Below are positions 1-7,537 of a stretch of DNA of 64,000 nt, piece after piece. The DNA comes from JAFCUW01 sp049897565. Its GTDB lineage: Bacteria; Pseudomonadota; Gammaproteobacteria; Burkholderiales; Burkholderiaceae_D. The stretch covers positions 124,001 through 188,000 of the forward strand of contig NZ_JAFCWM010000005.1 in the NCBI RefSeq assembly GCF_049897565.1. Reading direction: 5' to 3'. The first letter of the stretch is position 1; every line of letters begins with the position of its first letter. Under the pieces are notes generated by a model. It did not search any database and was not told the origin of the DNA. It saw nothing but the letters and a program-made list of their open reading frames with translations. The translations under genes were made by a program, and so were the position numbers.

Positions 1-1659
1 ATGGCGGCCTACATCATGAAGCCGACCGCGCACCGCGAGCAACAGGACGGCTGGATCATGCAGCGCTACATGCGCGCCATGAAGTGGTGCCTGAACCACC
101 GCGTCATCACGGCGATTGCTTCCGGCCTGTTCTTCATCGGCTCGATTGCGCTGGTGCCGCTGCTGCCGACCGGCTTCGTGCCGCCGGCCGACCGCGGCCA
201 GACCCAGATCAACCTCGAACTTCCGCCCGGCTCCACGCTGGCCGAAACGCGGGTGGTGGCCGAGCAGGCGCGCCTGGCGGCGATGCAGGTCAAGGGAATC
301 ACCGGCGTCTTCAGCTCGATCGGCGGCGGCTCCAGCGGCGATGCGTTCGCCCCGGGCGCGGCGGCCGAGGCGCGGCGCGCGGTGCTGACTTTGACCACCC
401 TGCACCGCACCGACCGCAAGGAATCGATGGACGCACTGGAGCGCCAGATCCGCGCCAGGCTCGACCAGATCCCGGGCGCGCGCTTTAACGTCGGTCCGCC
501 CGACACCGGCGTGAAGATGCAGCTGGTGCTGCGCAGCGAAGACCCGGTCGCGCTGACCGCATCGGCCCAGCAGGTCGAGCGCGAGCTGCGCACGCTGAAG
601 GGCGTCGGCAACGTCAGCTCGAGCGCTTCGCTGGTGCGTCCCGAAATCATCGTGCGGCCAAATTTCGCCAGGGCCGCGGACCTGGGCGTGACGGCGTCGG
701 CGATCGGCGAGACGGTGCGCGTGGCAACCGCCGGCGACTACGACACCGCGCTGACCAAGCTCAATCTGTCGGAGCGCCAGGTGCCGATCCGCGTCAAGCT
801 GCCCGACGCGGTGCGCGCCGACCTGGCCGCCATCGGCCGCCTGACGGTGCCCGGCAAAAACGGCCCGGTCATGCTGGCCAACGTCGCCAATATCACGATG
901 GAAAGCGGGCCGGCGCAGATCGACCGGCTCAATCGCAGCCGCAACGTCACGCTCGAGGTGGAACTGTCGGGGCGCTCGCTGGGCGAAGTCAACGCCGAGG
1001 CGCGCGCGCTGCCGGCGATGGCCAACCTGCCGGCGTCGGTGAAGATCGCCGAACTGGGCGACGCCCAGGAGATGGCGGCGCTGTTTGCCAGCTTCGGCAT
1101 CGCGATGCTGATCGGCGTGCTGTGCATCTACGGCGTGCTGGTGCTGCTGTTCAAGGACTTCATGCAGCCGATTACGATCCTGGCCGCGCTGCCGCTGTCG
1201 ATCGGCGGCGCCTTCGTGGCGCTGTTGATCACCGGGCAGGCGCTGTCGATGCCGTCGATGATCGGCCTGATCATGCTGATGGGGATCGTGACGAAGAACT
1301 CGATCCTGCTGGTCGACTACGCGATCCTGGCGCGCCAGGAGGGCATGAACCGGTTCGACGCGCTGGTAGACGCCTGCCACAAGCGCAGCCGGCCGATCAT
1401 CATGACCACCATCGCGATGGGCGCCGGCATGATGCCGCTGGCGCTGGGCTGGGGCGCCGACCCGAGTTTCCGCTCGCCGATGGCGATTGCGGTCATCGGC
1501 GGGCTGATCACGTCGACCTTGCTGAGCCTCCTGGTGGTGCCGGCCGTGTTCACCGTCGTCGACGACTTCGAACATTTCCTCGGCCGCACGGTGCGCCGCA
1601 TGCGCGGCAATCCGCCGGTGGTCACCAAGCCGGAACCGGTGCCGGACCTGAGGAAATAA
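1..1659 (+). CDS. RND efflux transporter permease, C-terminal half (5' partial)
   Basis: Inner-membrane proton-driven RND pump subunit of the AcrB/HAE1 class, which works with a periplasmic adaptor and an outer-membrane channel. The visible 552 residues correspond to the second half of a protein normally about 1030 residues long. A cytoplasmic linker and TM7 (about residues 35-58, then PTGFVPPADRGQ) lead into the second periplasmic porter loop, followed by TM8-TM12 from about residue 350, with the family-typical GIVTKNSILLVDYA near residue 425 and GWGADPSFRSPMA near 480. The window opens inside the gene, so the first ATG is an internal methionine. The substrate cannot be told from this half. 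Confidence 0.93.
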   Translation: MAAYIMKPTAHREQQDGWIMQRYMRAMKWCLNHRVITAIASGLFFIGSIALVPLLPTGFVPPADRGQTQINLELPPGSTLAETRVVAEQARLAAMQVKGITGVFSSIGGGSSGDAFAPGAAAEARRAVLTLTTLHRTDRKESMDALERQIRARLDQIPGARFNVGPPDTGVKMQLVLRSEDPVALTASAQQVERELRTLKGVGNVSSSASLVRPEIIVRPNFARAADLGVTASAIGETVRVATAGDYDTALTKLNLSERQVPIRVKLPDAVRADLAAIGRLTVPGKNGPVMLANVANITMESGPAQIDRLNRSRNVTLEVELSGRSLGEVNAEARALPAMANLPASVKIAELGDAQEMAALFASFGIAMLIGVLCIYGVLVLLFKDFMQPITILAALPLSIGGAFVALLITGQALSMPSMIGLIMLMGIVTKNSILLVDYAILARQEGMNRFDALVDACHKRSRPIIMTTIAMGAGMMPLALGWGADPSFRSPMAIAVIGGLITSTLLSLLVVPAVFTVVDDFEHFLGRTVRRMRGNPPVVTKPEPVPDLRK

Positions 1660-1675
1660 GCAGTCCTTCAATACA

Positions 1676-1704
1676 GCGCGGCGCCAGCATGACCGGCGCC
1701 GCGC
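1676..1704. terminator. Hairpin between convergent genes
   Basis: The 10-base arms GCGCGGCGCC (1676-1685) and GGCGCCGCGC (1695-1704) flank a 9-base loop, between the convergent 3' ends of the RND gene and the FecR-domain gene. There is no clear T-run, so termination efficiency is uncertain. Confidence 0.55.
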
Positions 1705-1719
1705 GTTCCAGCGCCGGCA

Positions 1720-4116
1720 TCAGTCCTTTTCTGGACGATCCCTGTCGCGCTTTTCTCCCCTCTTCTCATTGCCGCGGCCATTCTGGCCGGCCTGCTGCTG
1801 AGCCGGTTCGGCACGCGGCTGTTCCTGCTTTGGCGGCTCCGGCGGACGCGGGGCGGCCGGCGCCGCAACGGGCGGTGCGGGCGGAGGCGCAGCCGCGGCT
1901 GGCGCCTGCCGCTCCTGGCGCTGCTGTTCGCGCGCCTGCCGGATTTCATCGCGCCGTGTGGCCCTGTCGTTCGGCGCAACCGGTGCTGCGGCGGGCGGCG
2001 GCGCCGGTGGCGCCGGAGTCGGTGCGTTCGCCAGCGGCGGCGGCGCAGGCGGACGCGCGTCGCGCCGCTCTTCACGGCGGTTGCCGCGATCGTTTGCCGG
2101 AGCCGGCGCGATTGCCGGTGCAGCAGCGACAGCGGGCGTAGCCGGCGTAGGGGCACGCGCCAGTGGTGGCGCTGGCGTTGGCGGCGAAGGTGGGCGCGCA
2201 TCGCGTGCTTCGCGTGCCTCGCGACGGTCCTCGCGCCGGCCGTCACGCTCGTTTGGCTGGGCCGGCGGCGTTGCCGCTTCAGCCGGAACGGCAGGCGTGG
2301 CCGGCATTGCAGGCGTTACCGGCGTCGGCGCGCGCGCCAGCGGCGGCGGCGAAGGCGGACGCGCATCGCGTGCATCGCGTTCCTGGCGTGTCTCGCGCCT
2401 TTCCTCGCGACGGCCACCGCGTTCATCAGGCCGAGCCGGCGGCGTTACCGCGGCGGCAGGGACCGCGGGCGAGACCTGAGGCGCGCGCGCCAGCGGCGGC
2501 GGCGAAGGCGGACGCGCATCGCGGCCGTTGCGGTCGACGCGATCATCGCGGCCAATGCGACCATCCGGGCCGTCGCGGCCGTCGCGGCCAGTGCGGTCAT
2601 CGCGGCCGTCGCGGCCGTCGCGGCCATCGCGACCAGTGCGGTCATCGCGGGCCTCGCGCCTGTCCTCGCGCCGCGCGGCACGGTCGCTAGGCGCGTCCGG
2701 GGCCGTGGCGAGCGGCGGCGGCACCGGAGTCGGCGCACGCCGCAACGCAGGCGGTGGCGGCGCCGCGCTGGCCTGCGCCTGCCGTGCGATCAGCGTTTGC
2801 GGCGGCGGGCGACCAGCTTCGCCGCGGCCGCGCGCTCCTCGTTCCGGCGCTGCCGGCCCCATATTGGCGATCGCCGCGCCGGCCAGCGCCGCTGCAGGCA
2901 GCGCGATGGCCGCACGCGATACCGGCTGCTCGCGCAGGAATGCGGTCTGCGGCACGGCCGTCACTGCGCCGCCGACGCGGCGGTTGGCGTAGTCGACGCG
3001 CTGGCCGTCGCGCGGCACCTGGTTGCGCGCGAATGTGGTGTTGGTGATGTTGATGTTGGTGACATAGCGTGGGCTTGCGCGATACGACGGCCGGTATGCT
3101 TCGCGCGGCGCCAGTGGGAACCAGGCGACCGGGCGCTCGCGCTGCGAATATGCGCCACCAATGCTGATGAAGGCGACCAGCGCCGGCGCGTACACCGGCG
3201 TTGCCGCGCGCGGGCCGGGCACCCAGCCCCACCCTTGCGGAAAGCGCGCCCAGCGCCCGTAGTGCGACACCGCGAAGCCCCACGGCGCTCTATCGACCCA
3301 GGTCCAGCCCCAGGGCTGCACGTAAGACCAGTGGCCGTCGCGGTACGGCGCCCAGTCGCGGCCGACGTTCGACGGCATCCACACGTTGCCGTAAGTGGGC
3401 ACGCTGCGCCAGGTGCCCTGCTCGTCGAGGTCTTCGTAGCCGACCAGGTTCGGCGAGACGTAGCGCGCCGCGCGCGACTGCTCGAGGCGGCGATCGCGCG
3501 AGGTCGCCCAGCGGTCGAATTCGTCGACGTCGGCGCGCGCGTACTGCGCGCCGCGCAGGTCGGAGCCGTCGAAGCGGTAGGCCTGGCCGCCGGCGAGGCG
3601 GTGTGCATTGCCGTCGCCGAAGACGTCGGCCTGGCCGCGCCGCACCGCCACCATGGTGGCGTTACCGGCCGGGTCTACTTCGATGCGGTACTCGCCCGGC
3701 TGCCGGATGGCCAGCGCCAGGTGTGGCGTATCGATCTCGACGACTTCGTTGGCGCGCAGCGAGCGGACCCGCACGTTGATGCGGCCCTGCGCCATCTGCA
3801 GGCGTGTCATCCGGTCGTCCAGTTGCGCCAGCGTCACCAGCGTGCCGCCGCCCATGCGCAGCGCGGCGCCGCCGATCTGCACCTCGTCGCGCGCACCGTT
3901 TTCCACCCACAGGCGGTCGCCCGGGATCAAGGTCGTGTTCAGGGCAGCGTTTTCCCAGTCGTCTTCGCCGGCCGGCGCAAAGCTGACCGGTCCGCTGATG
4001 TACGCCAGGCGAGCGATACGGCCAGGCGGATCGGCCAGCGCCGGAACACCGGCAGCGAGCAGGACGGCGCCGATGCCGGCAAAGGCGATGCGCTTGAAGG
4101 TCGGAATATTTTTCAT
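1720..4116 (-). CDS. FecR-domain / DUF6600-type secreted protein with long Pro/Arg/Asp-rich repeat tail
   Basis: Exported protein of unknown function, 798 residues from the start chosen here. The ATG at 4116 follows a GCGAGG ribosome site and begins a clear signal peptide (MKNIPTFKRIAFAGIGAVLL, cleavage after ALA). An upstream in-frame ATG would put 33 extra residues before the signal and is rejected. Residues about 25-180 resemble a FecR domain. Residues about 230-330 hold the Trp/Gly/Pro-rich section typical of DUF6600 proteins (GNVWMPSNV, GHWSYVQPWGWTWVDRAPWG). From about residue 440 the chain is low complexity: GRDGRDGRDD triplets, then three or four imperfect repeats containing RREERR, DARPPSPPPLARAPTP and an Ala/Pro block. 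Divergent from the RNase T2 gene. Whether the FecR domain acts in signalling or wall binding is unknown. Confidence 0.85.
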   Translation of the reverse strand: MKNIPTFKRIAFAGIGAVLLAAGVPALADPPGRIARLAYISGPVSFAPAGEDDWENAALNTTLIPGDRLWVENGARDEVQIGGAALRMGGGTLVTLAQLDDRMTRLQMAQGRINVRVRSLRANEVVEIDTPHLALAIRQPGEYRIEVDPAGNATMVAVRRGQADVFGDGNAHRLAGGQAYRFDGSDLRGAQYARADVDEFDRWATSRDRRLEQSRAARYVSPNLVGYEDLDEQGTWRSVPTYGNVWMPSNVGRDWAPYRDGHWSYVQPWGWTWVDRAPWGFAVSHYGRWARFPQGWGWVPGPRAATPVYAPALVAFISIGGAYSQRERPVAWFPLAPREAYRPSYRASPRYVTNINITNTTFARNQVPRDGQRVDYANRRVGGAVTAVPQTAFLREQPVSRAAIALPAAALAGAAIANMGPAAPERGARGRGEAGRPPPQTLIARQAQASAAPPPPALRRAPTPVPPPLATAPDAPSDRAARREDRREARDDRTGRDGRDGRDGRDDRTGRDGRDGPDGRIGRDDRVDRNGRDARPPSPPPLARAPQVSPAVPAAAVTPPARPDERGGRREERRETRQERDARDARPPSPPPLARAPTPVTPAMPATPAVPAEAATPPAQPNERDGRREDRREAREARDARPPSPPTPAPPLARAPTPATPAVAAAPAIAPAPANDRGNRREERRDARPPAPPPLANAPTPAPPAPPPAAAPVAPNDRATRRDEIRQAREQQRQERQAPAAAAPPPAPPVAAPAAPRPPEPPKQEQPRAEPAQQQAGQNGRGNEKRGEKRDRDRPEKD
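1990..2700 (-). repeat. Tandem degenerate repeats inside the FecR-domain gene
   Basis: This coding stretch repeats a unit encoding RREDRRE-type charged residues, then DARPPSPPPLARAPTP, then an Ala/Pro/Val block, about four times with variable spacing. It is preceded (about 2530-2680) by short GRDGRDG triplet repeats in which the DNA alternates gtcgcggcc and atcgcggcc. The repeats stay in frame, so they form a protein-level array rather than a CRISPR or intergenic element. Confidence 0.75.
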
Positions 4117-4315
4117 ATTGCCTCGCGTGAAAGTTGGTCGGCAGGAACGCAACGTCATGGTGCGGCTAGCTTCGGAAATTTTCGGTTCGACAGCGAACGC
4201 TGCCATGTCTTCCATTTAACGTTTAAAACGGCCAGGCGCGTACTGCATCTCGTTATAAAATGTAACTCGAAAAATTATTCTTTCAGTCAACTAAGCTTAC
4301 CTTCAGGAGCCATCC

Positions 4316-4984
4316 ATGCCGCTTTCGCGAACACTGCTGACAAGCGCCTTGCTGTGCGTGGCGCTTGGCGCCAGCGCCCAGCAGTTTCGAAACGGACGCG
4401 ACGCCGGTGAACCGGGGCGCTTCGACCATTACGCGGTGGCGCTGAGCTGGTCGCCGTCGTACTGCGCCACGCACGACGATGCCAACCAGTGCTCGACCGG
4501 GCGGCAACTGGGTTTCGTGCTGCACGGCCTGTGGCCGCAATACGAAAAAGGGTATCCGCAGCAATGCTCGACGGAGCGGCTGCCGGAGCGCGACAAGCAG
4601 AAATATGCACCTCTATATCCGTCGCCGAAAATGATCGGGCACCAGTGGAGCAAGCACGGCACCTGTTCCGGCCTGAATCCGGCCGCTTACTTCGAGCTGT
4701 CGGAAAAGCTGCAAAAGCAGCTGGCGATTCCGGCGCCCTACCAGCGTCCGGCGCTGCCGGTGCGCGCCAGCTACGGCGAGTTCGTGCAGGCGTTTCGCGC
4801 CGCCAATCCGCGCCTGGCAGACAACGCCGTGCTGCCCTTCTGCGCCGACGGCGGCAGGTTCCTGCGTGAGATCCACGTCTGCTACGACAAGCGCGGCGCC
4901 TCGGCCAGCTGCAGCGACGGCGAAATCCGCCGCTCGATGAACACCTGCCGCAAGCCGACGTTCGTCATGCAAAGCGTGCGCTGA
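4316..4984 (+). CDS. Ribonuclease T2 family protein
   Basis: Secreted or periplasmic endoribonuclease that cleaves single-stranded RNA through a 2',3'-cyclic phosphate, 222 residues. The signal peptide covers about residues 1-21 (cleavage after ASA). Both conserved active-site blocks are present: CAS I as FVLHGLWPQ near residue 65 and CAS II as HQWSKHGTCSG near residue 110, supplying the two catalytic histidines, Glu/Lys and the structural cysteines. The length fits compact bacterial T2 enzymes. Divergent from the FecR-domain gene with about 200 bases between starts. A role in scavenging phosphate or nucleosides from external RNA is an inference from family behaviour. Confidence 0.93.
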   Translation: MPLSRTLLTSALLCVALGASAQQFRNGRDAGEPGRFDHYAVALSWSPSYCATHDDANQCSTGRQLGFVLHGLWPQYEKGYPQQCSTERLPERDKQKYAPLYPSPKMIGHQWSKHGTCSGLNPAAYFELSEKLQKQLAIPAPYQRPALPVRASYGEFVQAFRAANPRLADNAVLPFCADGGRFLREIHVCYDKRGASASCSDGEIRRSMNTCRKPTFVMQSVR

Positions 4985-5047
4985 GGTAATCGCCCGGTCA
5001 GTCGCCTGCGCCGTGGTCGCCGCCCTGTGCATGGCCGGCATGGCGCG

Positions 5048-5083
5048 CAGTCAGTTCACCGTGCATTCGCGCTGAACTGACTG
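5048..5083 (+). terminator. Stem-loop downstream of RNase T2
   Basis: The 11-base arms CAGTCAGTTCA and TGAACTGACTG enclose a 14-base loop, 64 bases after the RNase T2 stop. No T-run follows, so it may be an mRNA-stabilising or Rho-assisted element instead of a classic terminator. The stretch from 5084 to 5170 shows no supported gene. Confidence 0.4.
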
Positions 5084-5171
5084 CGCTGATGGCGTCAGGT
5101 CCGACTGCGCTCGACACGCCAGGTCAGCATCAACGCCGGCACGCCGCTCGGTACGGCCGACCTGTCCAAGC

Positions 5172-5216
5172 AGCAGGGCTCTGACCCGGTTTACCTGTTG
5201 GGTCAGACCCCTGCTG
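5172..5216. repeat. GGGTCTGACCC-type palindromic repeat
   Basis: An inverted repeat reads AGCAGGGCTCTGACCC, then a short AT-richer loop, then GGGTCAGACCCCTGCT. The same core recurs at 32409-32481, 34851-34882, 45932-46049 and 57494-57544. This copy sits just upstream of a decayed helix-turn-helix gene. The form resembles REP-type elements mobilised by RAYT transposases, but no such transposase lies in this window. Confidence 0.7.
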
Positions 5217-5229
5217 AACGATCGGAGCG

Positions 5230-5463
5230 ATCATCAGACCGTCTTCACTGCTGCGCATCGAACGGCGCGATGCGCTGATCGCCGAGCTGTCGGTACGCGG
5301 CCTGGGTAACTTCACGGTCGCCGCCTTTCTCGACTGTTCGGCGTCGTCGGCGCGAAATTACCTGCGCGAGCTGCGCGATGCCGGCGTTGTCGTGCCAATC
5401 CGGATGGCCCGGGCAGGAACAGAAAGCGGTCCTGCTGCGGGCGCTGGACGGCCAAGCCCTTAG
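5230..5463 (+). pseudogene. Decayed small helix-turn-helix protein (copy 1, start codon lost)
   Basis: Read from 5233 this frame encodes about 76 residues (IRPSSLLRIERRDALIAELS, then VRGLGNFTVAAFLDCSASSA and RNYLRELRDAG) ending at TAG 5461-5463. It looks like a small winged-helix or HTH DNA-binding domain. There is no ATG, GTG or TTG in a sensible place: the position that is ATG in the related copy at 23226-23228 is ATC here. The segment CGATCG-AGCGATCAT just before it is shared with that copy. Its tail runs into the stop of the convergent chemotaxis gene. Probably untranslated. Confidence 0.55.
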
Positions 5464-7157
5464 AACTCTTCCCACTCGTCGGCCTTGACGGTGGCGGCCA
5501 CGCTCGCTTTCGCCGGGGCGATGCGCGCCGGCGCGGCAGCCTTGGCCGGACGCGGCGGCGTGCTGACGGCGCGGCTGGCCGGCGGCGGCGCGATGCGCGC
5601 GGCGGTCATCTTCGCATTGTCGAGCTGGAACACGCTGACGACCAGCGCCAGCTTGGTCGCCTGCTCCTGCATCGCTTCCGATGCCGCCGACGCCTCTTCC
5701 ACCAGCGCTGCATTCTGCTGGGTGACCTGGTCCATCTGGGCAATGGCCATGTTGATCTGGTCGATGCCGGACGTCTGCTCCTGGCTGGCCGAGGTGATCT
5801 CGCCCATGATGTCGGTCACGCGGCGCACGCTGTCGACGATGTCGGTCATGGTGGTGCCGGCTTCGTTGACGAGCTTGCTGCCGGCATCGACGCGCTCTAC
5901 CGAGTTGCCGATCAGCGTCTTGATTTCCTTGGCGGCGGCCGCCGAGCGCTGGGCCAGGCTGCGCACTTCGGTGGCGACCACGGCGAAACCGCGGCCCTGT
6001 TCGCCGGCGCGGGCCGCTTCGACCGCCGCATTCAGCGCCAGGATGTTGGTCTGGAACGCGATGCCGTCGATCACCGAGATGATGTCGACGATCTTGCGCG
6101 CCGAATCGTTGATCTCGTCCATCGTCGACACCACCTGGCCGATCACCTGGCCGCCCTTCGACGCCACTGCCGATGCCGATTCGGCCAGCACGTTGGCCTG
6201 GCGCGCGTTGTCGGCATTTTGCTTGACGGTAGAGGTCAGTTCTTCCATCGACGAGGCGGTCTCTTCAAGCGAACTGGCCTGCTCCTCGGTACGGCTCGAC
6301 AGGTCCTGGTTGCCAGCGGCGATCTGGCCTGACGCGGTGGCGATCATGTCGGTGCCGCTGCGCACTTCGGACACGATGGAGACCAGGCCTTCGTTCATCT
6401 TGCGCAGCGCGGCGAGCAACTGGCCGATTTCGTCGTTCGAGTCGATGCGGATCTCTTCGGTCAGATTGCCGGCGGCAACGCTATTGGCCACCCGCAGTGC
6501 TTCGCCCAGCGAGCGGGTAATGCCGCTGATGAGGAAATAACCAATCGACAGGCCGGCCAGCAGGCTGACGGCGATCAGGCCGATCGAGACGATCTTGGCC
6601 GTCTCGTAACGCGCAACCGCGGCGACGTACTCGCTCTTGCCGACATCGAGCTGCAACTTGATCAGCGCCTGCATGCTCGTCCGCACCGGCGGAAACGTGG
6701 TCAGCATGGCGCCATGGATCAGTGCTACCGCGGCGGGCACGTCTTTGGCACGCAGCGCCGCGATGGTCGGCTTGACACCCTCTTCCAGGTTTTTCTTGCG
6801 CGTTTCGGCGAATGCCGATGCCAGCACCTTCTCCTCGGGCGTCTGGAATGTTGCCATGTACTGGTCCCAGACAGCGGCGACGGCCTTCGAACGCTGTTCG
6901 ACATCGTCGATCGCCGCGGCGAACTTCTCCGGGTCGCCACTGACGGTGCGCGCCAGCACGGTCTGGTTCTGCTGAACCAGTGTGAGCGTCTCGCCGAGCT
7001 GGCCGACCGCTACCAGGCGATCGGAGTACACCGTTTCGAGCGCATCGTTGGTTTGCGCCAGCCCGCGCAGGCCAAGCAGGCCGATCGATAGCGAAATGAG
7101 GCATAACAGGCCGATGACGAACGTAAGCCGGATTTTGATGGTGAGGTTCTTGAACAT
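5460..7157 (-). CDS. Methyl-accepting chemotaxis protein
   Basis: Inner-membrane chemoreceptor that signals to CheA/CheW, 565 residues. The ATG at 7157 starts MFKNLTIKIRL directly before TM1 (about residues 10-32). An in-frame start 59 codons upstream is rejected because it adds a Pro/Cys-rich non-homologous leader. A four-helix-bundle-like periplasmic domain follows, then TM2 near residues 190-212, a HAMP domain, and the signalling hairpin with its highly conserved tip (IDGIAFQTNILALNAAVEAA). The last residues DEWEEF form the WxxF-type tether that recruits CheR/CheB in some receptors, after an Ala/Pro-rich flexible linker. The ligand is unknown. Confidence 0.95.
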   Translation of the reverse strand: MFKNLTIKIRLTFVIGLLCLISLSIGLLGLRGLAQTNDALETVYSDRLVAVGQLGETLTLVQQNQTVLARTVSGDPEKFAAAIDDVEQRSKAVAAVWDQYMATFQTPEEKVLASAFAETRKKNLEEGVKPTIAALRAKDVPAAVALIHGAMLTTFPPVRTSMQALIKLQLDVGKSEYVAAVARYETAKIVSIGLIAVSLLAGLSIGYFLISGITRSLGEALRVANSVAAGNLTEEIRIDSNDEIGQLLAALRKMNEGLVSIVSEVRSGTDMIATASGQIAAGNQDLSSRTEEQASSLEETASSMEELTSTVKQNADNARQANVLAESASAVASKGGQVIGQVVSTMDEINDSARKIVDIISVIDGIAFQTNILALNAAVEAARAGEQGRGFAVVATEVRSLAQRSAAAAKEIKTLIGNSVERVDAGSKLVNEAGTTMTDIVDSVRRVTDIMGEITSASQEQTSGIDQINMAIAQMDQVTQQNAALVEEASAASEAMQEQATKLALVVSVFQLDNAKMTAARIAPPPASRAVSTPPRPAKAAAPARIAPAKASVAATVKADEWEEF

Positions 7158-7487
7158 GGTGGAATTCTCAATAAATAACGCTGTGCCGCGAATGAGGGGG
7201 CAAAAAATGCTGACGCCGGCCAGGCACGGCGGACGATACGGCGGAGAATGGGGGAAGACTGGGCGAACGAATAGTCCGCTTCGAGGGCAATGTTCGGCGA
7301 CAGCGGTTTTTAGGCTGCGGAACAGGGATGACACGTCATCGCGGGCGGGTAGGCCTTCGATGCTGCCTGAAAATCAGGATACCCATTTATGTATGGAAAC
7401 AAAATATCCTGTTGGCAACAGTCACATAAATCGTCCTGAAACACGCAAAAGTGTGGTTTTTTTCGGAATGCCACATAACGTGAAGGC
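7158..7487. other. Intergenic region upstream of the chemotaxis gene
   Basis: About 330 bases, AT-richer than its surroundings. It holds the upstream region of the chemotaxis gene and ends at the katE terminator. I see short self-complementary pieces (for example CCTGAAAATCAGG near 7365) but no convincing promoter or gene. Confidence 0.4.
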
Positions 7488-7514
7488 AAAAAAACGCCAG
7501 CATGGCGCTGGCGT
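7488..7514 (-). terminator. Rho-independent terminator of katE
   Basis: On the minus strand the stem ACGCCAGC / GCTGGCGT with a 5-base loop is followed by seven T, about 25 bases after the katE stop. This is a classic intrinsic terminator. Confidence 0.9.
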
Positions 7515-7537
7515 ATTTGTGTGGCACGACGACCGGC

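Noticed and set aside
2530..2690. Short regular repeats that might suggest a CRISPR array
   Set aside because: The periodicity is a few bases to 9 bases, stays in frame and encodes GRD triplets; there are no unique spacers and no cas genes.
2797..4410. 537-codon open frame on the plus strand
   Set aside because: Antisense shadow of the FecR-domain gene; the composition is Arg/Ala/His-rich without any domain, whereas the minus strand gives a signal peptide and known folds.
5084..5170. Possible coding remnant (STRQVSINAGTPLGTADLSK)
   Set aside because: Looks vaguely like an exported-protein fragment, but too short, without start or stop context, to name.
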